From Buxus sempervirens (lineage: Eukaryota; Streptophyta; Magnoliopsida; Buxales; Buxaceae), in NCBI GenBank assembly GCA_947561395.2, contig OX387185.1, positions 46,696,602 through 46,760,601 of the forward strand: 64,000 bases of DNA. The letters are read 5' to 3'. The notes beneath the pieces were generated by a model. That model had not been told where the DNA came from. It did no database searches and saw only the letters and a program-made list of their open reading frames with translations. Below, in pieces: positions 34,716 through 47,200 of this stretch. Numbering within the stretch: the first letter of the stretch is position 1; the number at the start of each line of letters is the position of its first letter. The position numbers and the translations under genes were made by a program.

Positions 34716-36109
34716 TTATAGAAAGGCTTTTCATGTAAGAAGCCCCGAACAGGGGCGGGCACATTATGCAGAGAGTTCAGGAGGATGGAACTGGATTTGT
34801 GGCTACCTGGAAGGCACAAACGCCGTGGGCATGGAACCCAGGTTCCTGCTGTAACCTCTCCCATGGGTTCCTGTTTCTTTGTTACTTTCCCTTCTCTTTC
34901 TTTCTGTTAACGCAACTGCATCCCGGAGAGAGAGAGAGAGAGAGGCAGTGACTGAAACAGATGTTACAAAGCTAAGGTGCTTTATCTAGCCAAGCTGGCA
35001 ATCAGTTCCGGTTTTTGGGAAGGTGTTGATGGCCTGATTGTGGGCCCTTTCAAGTGGTCCAACAACGAAATCGTCGGCAATTTTTTTCTGAATTAATTAC
35101 TGCAATTGAAATGGGATGCTCCACGTTGAGCATCCATGGTTAATGAATTTTTAAGTGGGCCTTACATAAAACAATTATAAAAAGTGAATATCATTAATCA
35201 TGTGATGCTGCACGTGGAAGCATCCCATTTCAATTACAATAAACACTTCAACAAGCTTTCGTTACAGATGATGTCATCTTGGTACAATGCTACGGGCAGG
35301 TTGAAACCGTGGGTTGAAATCGTCTGCCGCACGCATCCTCCTGCAGACGATACCTACAACAGACGATGCAGCTGCCCTAGGCTGCAATATCCCTGCGATT
35401 GATAATGTTGTGCTTTACTGTATTGCAGATTGCTATGGTCGCCAAATGCATATTATTGTCGAACATCTCACGATCACTGTTCGATCACTGTTTTTTTCAA
35501 GTGGGCCCAACTTGAAACATTTAAAAAAAAGAAAAAACATTGTCCAAGCGATGCTCAAATGGCAGTTGCCTTGGCAATCTATGATTCATCCCGCTACAAA
35601 TGGCTTAAAATGAGCATATTATCGGAGCAATTCCTCTTAAATCTTCCATCAATTCCAAATGAGATTTGATATACATACCCCCTTAATTGGTAAGCTTTCT
35701 CTTGTATTTTAAATTTATAAACCAATTCAAAGGTAATAAAAAGATTGATGTAAGATCTAAAAGGAATGGCTCCTATGTTATTCTGGCTCGTGCAGTATTA
35801 CTGGTGCAGTCCAGCTTGAGTCCTAAACACCAATTCTACCTTAGTCGGCTCACATGATGTGCCCCATAATAGCACCAAAAAAGCTAAGCATGGTCATCCT
35901 CAGGGTGGATACTAAGTATTTGCTAATCTTCTAGAAGGATACATCACCTTTGTCACTACAATAATACTGGGGTTTTTTCGAGTTCTAAAAGGTTTTGGCA
36001 AGATGCCTAAGCCAATGCGTTTGTGACACCATCCTCGTTGCGATGAACTAAACTTGGATATCTTACTCATCACCAATTCTTCTCCATACCTCAAAACCCT
36101 TGTGGGGTC
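34716..36109. other. Intergenic DNA between DUF1997 and the NEN duplication
   Basis: No gene is recognised apart from the possible 5' extension of DUF1997 to about 34864. A (GA)n tract at 34930-34950 and a small foldback element at 35098-35242 are present. Confidence 0.5.
35098..35242. mobile_element. Small foldback MITE
   Basis: The ends TTACTGCAATTGAAATGGGA and, on the right, the complement (TCCCATTTCAATTACAATAA) form a terminal inverted repeat of about 23 bp with one mismatch. An internal GCATC hairpin is also present. The 145-bp length and lack of coding suit a MITE; the superfamily is undetermined. Confidence 0.65.
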
Positions 36110-38359
36110 CATATGCCAATGAAGATATACACCAAAATTAGTCCTAAATATTCGAATTTGGTTCCACTCGTACACTGTGAACATGAAAGAGAATTTCACT
36201 GTAAATAAAATTAGTTCATTAATGTGAACATGAAAGAGAATTTTCACTGTAAATAACCAACAAATAGGTACAAATAATGCAAGACATCTTGCTCATTAAG
36301 AAAATCAATGTCCATCTTCCCAACTATTCTGATTGAATAATCAATCGTTTGGCCACTAATTGGATGCCGGCTTTCTGCCGACAGTCATATGAATCCAAGG
36401 AGAAATATGCATCAATCAAAGATCCTGGAACAAATAGGGTTTTGAGTTCTGTAGCATCAGGTCTGCTAAATTCAAGAAGCCTTTGTGTGTTGCCAGAAGC
36501 TTCTCTCCGGTACATTTCTGTAGCATAGATGGCACTGTCTCCATTTGCTGCAATGGGTATGCTGTAGCCATAAAACATAAAGTTCATGTGAGACTTCAGC
36601 AAGGGTTATTACAGTTGTACATGAGATTAACAAAGAATGTCAGTACTGGGTAGCGGGTTTACTTGTCTGCAATCTTAGCCACCATTTTTTCCTGTGGCAG
36701 AAATCACATGCTGCCATGGAGAACTGCAGGTAACCGGTAACAAGTTGTTCCAGTGAGATCTGAACACCTGACATTACACAGGGGCTTCTGTGTTCACCAG
36801 AGAATATGGTTACCACGTAACGTGCATGTCTCCATGGCACTACATGGTTGGTGCCACAATAGATCTCAAGCTGAATCTCCCAGAGGATTTCATACTCTTC
36901 GTAGCATATAATTCATTTCCTTGGGAAAGAAAGATGGAAAAAAAAAATCCTATTGTACAGAAAGTTTACATCAAGAGATCCATCTAAGCTTTTTATGATG
37001 AGTGTTCCTTCAAATTTTTGTAATTTTCATGATTACTCACATTGAATAAGTAAAAATGCAAGCAAAACATTTTGTTCAAGTATTTCTCACAGTTAAGAAG
37101 CAAATCTATACAGGCAACAATGAGGTCTATGTTGCATTTGAGAATATCAGGTGCAGGCAAATTTTAAGTGTTGGGCACTATTTACTTCTGATGTCTTAAA
37201 ATAGTGGTTCTTCAGCATATATTATCTGAGTAAAACTTATTCAATTCCCACACCTTGGAATACACGGTCTTGGTCATCTACTACATATCAAACTAATTTA
37301 GACCAAGTAAAATGATAACACGGTACTGCCTGCACGCAAGGACAGTTCTTGCACATCTGCAACTGATACAATATGCAAAAACTGATTCGTAGAAACAATC
37401 GCAATTGAGTTTAATCTAATTAAACCAAGTGTTATTTCCTTAACACTGTGTTCTCACAAGGCTGTCAGAATGTTTCCAAAGCATTCTGTTCTAATCTGTG
37501 AAACTAGATTCCTACCAAGTTTTAATAAATGAAACTCAGGCAAGCAACTACGGAAAAATGGAAACAGGTTAATGGCAATTAAGCAACGAAATAGTAGAAT
37601 TAAAGATGGGAACTTACTGCAATCGTATTGTAGGAGTATTCAAGAAGCCATTCTTCCTAACAACAGGCCTCCAGTCAGAGTTGCTGCCGGAGTCCAGAGA
37701 TAATTTTTTGGCAAGATCGTCACATGCATCCAAAACACGACATAGGCTTGGGGATGTATCCACTACAATACTCAATCGTGGCCACCCTGCATGGTCATGA
37801 AATTTTTCTTTTACTCCAAAACGCACTCTCAAGTTCATACAGCAGAGCTGTAAGACATGCAATATCTGTATTCGCTGGCTCCCTCTAAAGGATGGGGCAA
37901 GGGAAGGGATTGAAACTTCATCTGGCTCCAAGAAGCCTGCATATCCACTGCATCCCTCGGCTTGAGCAGAATACGTCTCAGTGGACTCTGGCACAGGTCT
38001 TTCTTCCATGGATGATTCCTGTTGTCGTGTTTCAACTTTAGCTAATGTTGTATATGAAATATAAAATTTCACAAAATCAAGGCATGAAACTTTTCAATCA
38101 TAGTTACCAACAAGGCAGTAAATATTGAGACTATTAAAAGGTCCTCTGAAAATCTACACTATGAGGCTATACGAGAAAGCATACTCGACATGTAAAACAT
38201 AATAAATAGGGGGTCGGTCCTAACAGTCCAAATCCTGCCAATTGAATGAACAGAAACTATGCAATTGCTAGAAATTTTCATAAATGACTTAACATTTCTT
38301 TCACAAATGTGTAATTTATTTGCAAAGCATACAACAACAATCATTTACAATTCATGGGG

Positions 38360-39535
38360 CTTAATAGTTGAGGAGGAGGAGAGGCAATGTAGATGGCTTC
38401 AACGTAAGTTTGAAGGGAGAGAAATTAAGAAGGCAATAACATTATTAGGAAAGGATAAAGCGCTGGGGGCTAGATGGTTTTCCTGTGGCTTTTTCTTTGA
38501 TGTGGAGAGCAAGGATCTAGTGGAATGCCATATTTTTGGTCTTGTGAATAGGATAACCGACACTACCTTTTTAAGACTTATATCTAAATGTCAAGGTGCA
38601 ATAGAAATTAAGGAATTTTTACCTACTTGTCTAACCATGTCTATTAAGATCATCACAAAGGAGCTTTCTTTAAGATCAAGAGCAGTGATAAAGCCAGTTA
38701 TGTTAGAAAATCAGATTCCTTTTGTGAAAGGGCAAACAGATGCTAGATAGTGTTTTAGTAGTTAAGTGTTGAGGAGTGCTTTCTGTCTGATAGGTTAGGG
38801 TTAATTTGCAAGCTAAATTTTGAATACGGCCTATGACCATGTAAATTGGAGCTTTCTACATTCAATTTTATGATGAATAGGTCTTGAGGAGAGATGGTTT
38901 AAATGGGTTAGAGGATGCATTCGCAATTCGTCGTTTTCCTTCATCTTGAAAGGCAGTGTGGTCGGTTATTTCTCTTCATCAGGTGGCTTGAGACAAGATA
39001 TCAATTATCTCCATTTCTCTTCACCCTTATTACTGATGTTACGAGCCACCTTTTTACCTTGAGAAAGAAAGTTGAGCTAATTAAAGGCATTCCAATTTTG
39101 GTCAATCTAGAATCTCGGTTGTCCATGTGCAATTTCTGATGACAGTATGTATCTTACTGTTAGAGGAATGAAAGGAGCAAGCTTTTTGGGCTAAGTATCC
39201 TTAGAAGTTTTGAAATGCTATATGGCTTTAAAATGAATCAGGGCAAGAGTGGTATGTTGGAGATACATGCGGAGAGACAAGTTCTAGCAGATTGTAGCAG
39301 AAAAAAAACACAAGAGTGAGGGTGTAGATAGTTTTTGGAATCCTGCAGTAGAAAAAACTATGAAGAAATTAGCTATCTTGAAAAGGAACTACCTTTCTTT
39401 GGGCAGTCAGATTACCAAATTAAGGCATTGCTAAGAAATATCCTGGTTTATTGTTGGAATGTGGCTCATGCTTTCATCTGGGTCCAAATGGGTTGGGGCC
39501 TGAGAGGCCCCACAGGCGAAACTACAGTAAGAATA
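38360..39535 (+). mobile_element. LINE reverse-transcriptase relic in NEN-A intron 4
   Basis: Antisense to the NEN gene. Recognisable L1-type pieces are REIKKAITLLGKDKALG, a conserved block ending GAIEIKEFLPTCLTMSIKII, PFVKGQTD, and LFTLITDVTSHLF. It carries multiple stops and frameshifts. The same relic is at 46880-48046 in the other duplicate, so insertion came first. Confidence 0.85.
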
Positions 39536-39559
39536 TGTTAATGCTATCTAATATATTGG

Positions 39560-39850
39560 GGATAGGGTTATAACCGGGGTTTGGATACAAGGCATAAGTT
39601 GTAACCCTACCATTGTATCTTATTTCTAAATAATGGATTCTTCTCTCCCATGGACGTAAGCACAATGTCGAACCACGTAAATTTTTGTGCACAATTTTCT
39701 TAATCTTTCTTTGTCATTACAGCGTTTTAAAATCTTTAACAACTGGTATCAGAGCTCTTGGTTGGAAATGTTGCAATGACAATGAAGCCTCCTATTGCTA
39801 AGTACGATATGAAGAAGTACGATAGGAGTTTGGGACGCTGGGGGTTTTGC
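39560..39850 (+). mobile_element. Ty1-copia LTR end, primer-binding site and gag start (relic)
   Basis: An LTR-like R/U5 region (TTCTCTCCCATGGACGTAAG) is followed by TGGTATCAGAGC at 39744-39755, the standard copia primer-binding site complementary to initiator tRNA-Met. A short gag-like start follows (MTMKPPIAKYDMKKYDRS). The rest of the element is missing. The counterpart in copy B has the primer-binding site at 48259-48270. Confidence 0.75.
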
Positions 39851-41688
39851 CATTTTGTGCCTTTTTCACTCGCAGCAATTCTCAATTTTTATTAATAATT
39901 TAAACTGGTTTATCGGTTTAAACGGGCTGGCAGGTTAAAGCGGGTTAGAGCGGGTTGGGTTTGGGTTCAGATGTGCCAACCAGTTTGTTATTATTTAGTC
40001 AAATAATGAATTACTATAAATTATAATTAATTTAATTAGTGTCTCATAACTTTTCAGTGAATATATAAAATATAAATTCATAAAAAATTACCAAACTCCA
40101 TTAGAACTACTTATAGCTCACCTCAGATTAAAAAAGGCCTAATCGTTTAGGCAAGTGCCTTCAAAGGCAATCTATAGAATTTATTGAAGTGAGCAATACA
40201 GGCCACTAAATGGTAGAAGGAAGCATCTAGAAAGCTGATCTTGATTCTCATGGTTAGTGGCTTATGAGATGGTTGGATTGATAATGGTTCATCTCATCAT
40301 ACATGGAAACCATTGATAAGTTTACTATTTCAAATTTACAGAGCGAAAATCATAGATGATGATTCTTTCATCAAATAGGAGTAACATAGCATGACTAAGA
40401 AAAATTTTGATTGAAATACTGCCTTATCATTCAGTATAACATGACACTGATAATCATAAGATTAAATGATTACCAAGAATAAGACTGTCGCACAATACTT
40501 GAGAACTTCAAGATTCATCCGAACATCATCCAAGCTCCTGAGATATCAATGTATTAAGGGTTTAGATTTGGGAAGATAATAGATGAAGATATTTGTACAG
40601 CAAGAAAAAGTAAAATATTTGCTGCCAAGGCAAAAACAAAATAACACTAATTTAGAAAATGAATGTGAATTTTAGCACAAAAATGCAAGTAGAGGAATTC
40701 GTACAGCAAGAACAAGTAAAATATTTCCATAACAGTGTATCTTTCACTTGTATGATGAACCTATAGAACAACGGATACATGAACTAAATACTGTTACATT
40801 TGCAATAGGAGAGCTTCCCATATAATTAAGTGATTGAGTTCATGGTAGATTTCATTTTATGTTATTTAAGATTCTGAACCAGGGAATAAGGTTCACAAGG
40901 ATATCAAGAAATGTCCCATCAGAATCTGATGCGAACAAGCCTGACAACTGTACAAAGATATTTCACACATTAGGGTCAACCCATACAGTATATGTAATTA
41001 TACAATCACAACAACCAAGGATGAAGTGAAACACTCCGGAGATTAGCCAGCTGATTGAAGGATTTATGTTTCCAAGTGAGTAATTGACTCATTAATCTCT
41101 ATAAAAGTTAGCATCTTAAGTAGCTATGTGTTTAGTATACATTCAAACCTGACTTGGCATGACAAACATCATTCAATGCAACCAAGCTTAGTAGCAACAA
41201 ATATGAGTAACTACGTGATGGATTACTATAAAATAATTTCCATGTCCAGATAGAGTGGGATGCTGCAACAGGATACATGCAAGCTGTGATGATGATTAAA
41301 TGTGGCTCATGCGGCACTTATGTAAACATTTAAGATCTTATCTAGCTTCCAAGGGTAAAAAAAAACTTGAGGTATGGAAACATTCCCAATTATATGATTA
41401 CGGATACCAGCATCTTTACTCTTTGGGAAGGGTGTTCAAAATGAAAAATAGATTAGCTACGAACAAAATAATATCAATAGTGCTTGTATGGTTAAATTAG
41501 AGATTGAGAGACATTCTTTCAGAATCTGCCTTCATGGATCATCATCTTTTATGGAAAAAAACCCAACTGACTTCATTCAAGAATGTGGCTGAATAGGTCA
41601 AATGTATAGCATCACTGTGAGACCTAGCCCAACAAATAAAAATGGAAAATTCCCATTTGAACAACAAATCAAAAGTGAGGTTATAGAA

Positions 41689-41691
<3 letters not shown>

Positions 41692-41720
<29 letters not shown>
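41692..41720. repeat. (CA)n microsatellite in NEN-A intron 3
   Basis: About 14 CA units only 12 bp from exon 3 of NEN-A. The copy B counterpart at 50335-50349 is much shorter, so the locus expanded or contracted after duplication. Confidence 0.9.
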
Positions 41721-41723
<3 letters not shown>

Positions 41724-41831
41724 CCTATTTACCTGTGCGTCTGTTGTCCAAGTCCAAAATAGGTTGCCAGAGTGGCCATCTGCATTGGAGAAGACAGATA
41801 TATTAATGTCCATAAATAAAAAAATAAACAC

Positions 41832-41880
<49 letters not shown>

Positions 41881-43071
41881 GACCCTTCAATATTATCTTG
41901 AACCAGCTAAATGAGGTTCAATCACTTATTATCCCTTGTTTAAGAAAAACACTGGACTGAACACAAAAATTTGCTTTCAATTGATGAAACCCAAGAAACC
42001 GAAGCAAGAGATCGGGGAGGGAAAGACGCAGGGATTAAAATTAAAAGACAGAAAATCCAATATTTTAGCTGAACTTGTTACGGAGATCGGAGGAAAAAAA
42101 CAGCTGAGACTGCAAATTGTATAATAATTGTCGAAAACAATAATGCAGCAAATGCAGGTAGAAAGCAGAGATAAGATTAAGATTTTTAAACAATCGCCCC
42201 GCAAAAAGAAAAACCGGGAAAAGAGGAATATGTGACCTTCATGTTTCCAGCTCTCGGGCCAAACCTCTGCGTTAACAATGTTAACGAATCAATGGTCCCC
42301 TTCGGCTCCGGCGCCGGTCGACCGATTTCGGCAAACGCCTCCCGAATCCGCACACAATCAAACTCTTCTATATTATGACCCGCCCAAACTCGCCCTACCA
42401 TCCTCAAAAATAGTAAATCAAACACAAGAACCAGGCAAGGCGCGGATAAGGAATTCAAACAGACAGCGATAATGAAAGAAACCTCACCATGGAGAATGTC
42501 ATAGACCTTGTCAGCAATTTCCCTGAAAGTCGGCGCAAAAGCGACTTTGTCTCTGGTAATGCCGTTACGCCTGACGGAAGCAACGGGGACGCAAAAGAGA
42601 TCGGCAGGTCTGACAAAGGTTGAATACCAATCGAGCTCTTCCAGCTTTCGAGGGCACACCAGAATCGCGCCAAACTCCACAAGGACCCGAGACTTAAACG
42701 TCGTTTCCAGGTCGAAAAACGCGATCTCCTGCCGGTCTCCGACTGATTCCATCTGTTCGCGGAACATTCGAAGATTTCAGCTCGGAGCAGAAGGAAACAG
42801 GGAAAGAGAACCAAGGCACTTGAGAGGAGCCCATCGTTGTGACACTTATATAGCTGGGCCGGTGCCATTGGTTGCTTCGTCAGTAAGGTTTCGATTGATT
42901 CCCAAGTTCCAAAAAAGCAAACAAAAGATATATCTCCTCTGCATATAAAGCGACGAGGCGCTCGCTTTTGTGAGTCAAACTTTGAGCGTCTGTACCGTTG
43001 TAATCAAATGATGTGACGAAGAAGGAGGCTTATATTGGGGAGAGTCTTGCCGTCGAAGGAGAGGGAAATTG

Positions 43072-43312
43072 GTTTTTAGTGATGTTTTTCAAAATAATTC
43101 AAATTCATTGGTCAATTTTTAGTAATTAGTTTTTAGTGATACTTTTTAACATAATTGAGAATCAGTATCTGTTCATTAAGAGTTCCTTCGAAAATACTCT
43201 CAAAAACACTTTGAAAATTTTTTACTTGTTTTGTTTACAAGCGAAACTTGCAAGTCTTTCTTAAGGCTTTTTCCAAAGAAACTTATAATGAACAGTAAAA
43301 TAATATCAATTC
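43072..43312. mobile_element. Foldback MITE, right end missing
   Basis: It starts GGGAAATTGGTTTTTAGTGA like the 4250 copy and runs through the central section (TCTCAAAAACACTTTG), but the right terminus is not found. It sits just beyond the edge of duplication copy A. Confidence 0.65.
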
Positions 43313-43489
43313 TTAACGGAAGATGAATGGTTGTGATTAGAAGACAAATGTAGCAAATTAAAAACTTTAGGATGAGCAAAACTATCTATATGTCGAGTAC
43401 ATAGTAATGTTCGATCAACAATTTTAGGGTGGGCAGTGGACCACCCTATGCTCTATGTAGCTCCACCCCTAAACACTATTGTTGAGAAT

Positions 43490-43793
43490 AGAGCTGGCAT
43501 CAGGCTATCAATGGGTCAAATACAATATGGATCCATTTTTATTCCAATTCTGGAGTATTCATATTCATATCCGACCACTTATAAACCATAATTAGCATTT
43601 GAATCCAAATATGTATTAAAAATTCAAATTTGAAAATTGACCAACATGATATTTTGCTTGATTTCATTTCATATTCGATTGATTATCTATGATCCGAATT
43701 CAATCCAAATTCTGCGGACGCTTAATGCCAAGTTTCATGTTAGGATTTGTTAAAATCTTATGTATGCGTAGTACTGCACATGCACCCTACTAG
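43490..43793 (+). mobile_element. Helitron 3' end
   Basis: About 300 bp ending in a hairpin region (GTAGTACTGCACATGCACCC) and CTAG. It aligns closely with 55730-56031. The 5' TC end was not located. Confidence 0.65.
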
Positions 43794-43980
43794 CAATGGC
43801 GGAACCATGACTCCAAATCTGAGGAGGCAAAAAAAATTTTCAATTAACACTTCTCATGAAATATAGAAATTTTAATGAGTTAGGAGGGCAAACCAGAAAT
43901 TTTAGAGGGGGCAAAACATAAATTTCAATTAAAACATATAGGAAAAAATTTATTTTAAAACGGTTTCTCAACACGTTCCC
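43794..43980. mobile_element. Partial hAT MITE of the 44733 family
   Basis: It starts CAATGGCGGAACCATGACTC, a variant of CAGTGGCGGAACC, and contains AGGGCAAACCAGAAATTTTA and GGGGGCAAAACATAAATTTC, the reverse-oriented interior of the 44733-44962 element. The other end is missing. It abuts the CTAG terminus of the neighbouring Helitron. Confidence 0.65.
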
Positions 43981-44242
43981 AAACACCCTCTAAGTATCAA
44001 TGTAGATATACACCAAAATTAGTCCTTAATATTTGAATTTGGTTCGCTCGTACGCTGTGAACATGTAATAAAACCTTTCACTTTAGACCAACTCTGTACA
44101 AGTGTGATGTGGCATCTTGATGCAGAATGAAAGTTTATTAATGTGAACATGAAAGAGAATTTTTAGTGTAAATAACCAACAAATAGGGACAAATAATGCA
44201 AGACATCTTGCTCATTAGGAAAATCAATGTCCATCTTCCCAA

Positions 44243-47200
44243 CTATTTTGATTGAATAATCAATCGTTTGGCCACTAATCGGATGCCTGCATTCTGCTGA
44301 TAGTCATATGAATCCAAGGAGAAATATGCATCAATCAAAGATCCTGGAACAAATAGGGTGTCGAGTTCTGTAGCATCAAGTCTGCTAAATACAAGCCTTT
44401 GTGTGTTGCCAGAAGCTTCTTTCTGGTACATTTCTGTAGCATAGATGGCAGTATCTCCAGTTGCTACAATGGGTATGCTGTAGCCATAAAACATAAAGTT
44501 CATGTGAGACTTTAGCAAGGGTTATTACAGTTGTACATGAGATTAACAAAGAATGTCGGTACTGGGTACCGGGTTTACTTGTCTGCAATCTTAGCCACCA
44601 TTTTTTCCTGTGGCAGAAATCACGTGCAGCCATGGAGAACTGCAGGCAACTGGTAACAAGTTGTTCCAGTGAGATCTGAACACCTGACATTACACAGGGG
44701 CTTCTGTGTTCACCAGAGAATATGGTTACCACCAGTGGCGGAACCAGCCTTTAGCTAGGGGGGGCAATTGCCCCCCCTAAATTTTTATTTTTTAATTAAA
44801 TATACATATTTTTCTATATTTTTTAATTGAAATTTATGTTTTGCCCCCCCTAAAATTTTTGGTTTGCCCTTCTAATTCCTTGAAATTTTTATATTTCATG
44901 TATAAGTGTTAATTGAAAATTTTTTTTGCCCCCTCCAATTTGGACTCCTGGTTCCGCCACTGGTTACCACTTACGTGCATGTCTCCATGGCACTACATGG
45001 TTGGTGCCACAATAGATCTCAAGCTGAATCTCCCAGAGGATTTCACACTCTTCAATTCATTTCCTTCCTTAGGAAAGAAAGATGGAAAAAAAAAATCCTA
45101 TTGTACAGAAAGTGTTACATCAAGAGATACCTCTAAGCTTTATATGATGAGTTTTTGATTCAAATTTTTGTAATTTTCATGATAACTCGGATTGAATAAG
45201 TAAAAATGCAAGCAAAACATTTTGTTCAAGTATTTCTCACAGCTAAGAAGCAAACCTATACAGGCAACAATGAGGTCTATGTTGCATTTGAGAATATCAG
45301 GTGCAGGCAACTTTTTAAGTGTTCGACACTATTTAATTCTGATGTCTTAAAATAGTGGTTCTTAAGCATATATTATCAGAGTAAAACTTATTTAATTCCC
45401 GCATCTTGGAATACACGGTCTTGGTCATCTACTACATATCAAACTAATTTAGACCAAGTAAGATGATAACACGGTACCGCCTGCACGCAAGGACAGTTCT
45501 TGCACATCTGAAACTGATGCAATATGGCAAAAACTGATTCGTAGAAACAATTGCAATTGAGTTTAAACTAACTAAACCAAGTGTTATTTCCTTAACACCG
45601 TGTTCTCATGCCAAAAGGGGTACAACGGGTAGAAAGTCCATTTAGCAAAGGAGAATCACAAGGCTGTCAGAATGTTTCCAAAGCATTCTGTTCTAATCTG
45701 TGAAACTAGATCCCTACCAAGTTTTAATAAATGAAACTCAGGCAAACAACTACAGAAAAATGGAAACAGCTTAATGGCAATTAAGCAACAAAATAGTAGA
45801 ATTAAAGATGGGAACTTACTGCAATCGTATTGTAGAATTATTCAAGAAGCCATTCTTCCTAATCACAACAGGCCTCCAGTCAGAGGTGCTGCCGGAGTCC
45901 AGAGATAATTTTTGGGCAAGACCGTCACATGCATCCAAAACACGACATAGGCTTGGGGATGTATCCACTACAATACTCAATCGTGGCCGCCCTGCATGGT
46001 CAAGAAATTTTGCACTTACTCCAAAACGCACTCTCAAGTCCATACAGCAGAGCTGTAAGCAGACATTTTTATGCAATATCTGTATTCGCTGGCTCCCTCT
46101 AAAGGATGGGGCAAGTGAGGTGGTAATGGAAGGGATTGAAACTTCATCTGGCTCCAAGAAGCCTCCATATCCACTGCATCCCTCGGCTTCTGCAGAATAC
46201 GTGTCAGTGGACTCTGGCACAGGTCTTTCTTCCATGGATGATTCCTGTTGTCCTGTTTCAACTTTCATCTGATCAATGAGTGTCCCCATGTTGAAAGCAG
46301 ACGGTTGAGAAATATCAGATTCAACCAAATTAGCAACTTCTGCCCCAGTCCTGGCATATGTGGGAGATGATACTTCATTACATACAGAGTTCAAATTAGG
46401 TGAGGTCCTCATCTTTATGCTTGTTCCTTCAGGACGAGTTTTTCCATTGCTACGGCTTCTGGTAGTAGCATTTGGAGAGACCCAACTGTTTTCCGTAAAT
46501 ATGTCTGGAAGGCTTGATTCCTGCAGGCATTGCAGAAATTAAGTGATGGTTTACTTTAACTAATGTTGTATATGAAACATAAAATTTCACAAAATCAAGC
46601 CATGTAACTTTTCAATCATAGCTACCAACAAGGCAGCAAATACTGAGACTAATAAGTTAAAAGGTGCTCTGAAAATCTACACTATAAGGCTAATACAAGA
46701 AAGCATACTTGACATGTAAAACAAAATAAATAGGGGGTGGGTCCTAACAGTCCAAATCCCATCAACTGAATGAATAGAAACTATGCAATTGCTAGACATT
46801 TTCATAAATGACTCAACATTTCTTTCACAAATCTGCAATTTATTTTCAAAGCATACAACGACAATCATTTACAATTCATGGGGCTTAATAGTTGAGGAGG
46901 AGGAGAAGCAATGTAGATGGCTTCAACGTAAGTTTGAAGAGAGAGAAATTAAGAAGGCAATAACATTATTAGGAAAGGATAAAGCGCTGGGGCTAGATGG
47001 TTTTACTATAGCTTTTTTTTTTCCAAGAATGCTTGATGCGGTGAGCAAGGATCTCGTGGAATTCCATTCTTTTGGTCTTGTGAATAGGATAACCAACACT
47101 ACCTTTTTAAGACTTGTAACTAAATTTCAAGGTGCAATAGAAATTAAGTAATTTTTACCTATTAGTCTAACCATGTCTATATAAGATTATCACAAAGGAG

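Larger units (their letters stand above)
36324..42767 (-). pseudogene. NEN-family DEDDh exonuclease, damaged copy A
   Basis: Exons corresponding to the intact neighbour are 42767-42488, 42394-42237, 41779-41733, 40537-40474, about 38039-37618 and 36561-36324. The nuclease residues persist: D and E in FFDLET, D in GHNIEEFD, and H...D in THRSLDD. Exon 1 has lost 15 nt after the DLETT motif and has many substitutions. Exon 5 lost about 292 bp, removing its splice acceptor and about 84 codons starting ESSLPDIF. The remaining exon 5 indels are 3 or 9 nt and exon 6 has a 3-nt insertion, so frames stay open. Without the acceptor I find no in-phase replacement junction, and skipping exon 5 shifts the frame. 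I call it a pseudogene, with a rearranged transcript possible. Confidence 0.8.
36110..43060. repeat. Tandem segmental duplication, copy A
   Basis: The block aligns along its length, in the same orientation, with 43995-51725. Introns, LINE and copia relics and flanks of the NEN gene match closely, differing by scattered substitutions and small indels. Copy A lacks the hAT MITE (44733-44962), a stretch of about 130 bp near 49876-50007, and about 292 bp of the large exon. Confidence 0.93.

Noticed and set aside
41602..41856. Frames spanning the (CA)n tract in NEN-A
   Set aside because: Low-complexity repeat read through an intron and a 47-nt exon; not a separate gene.
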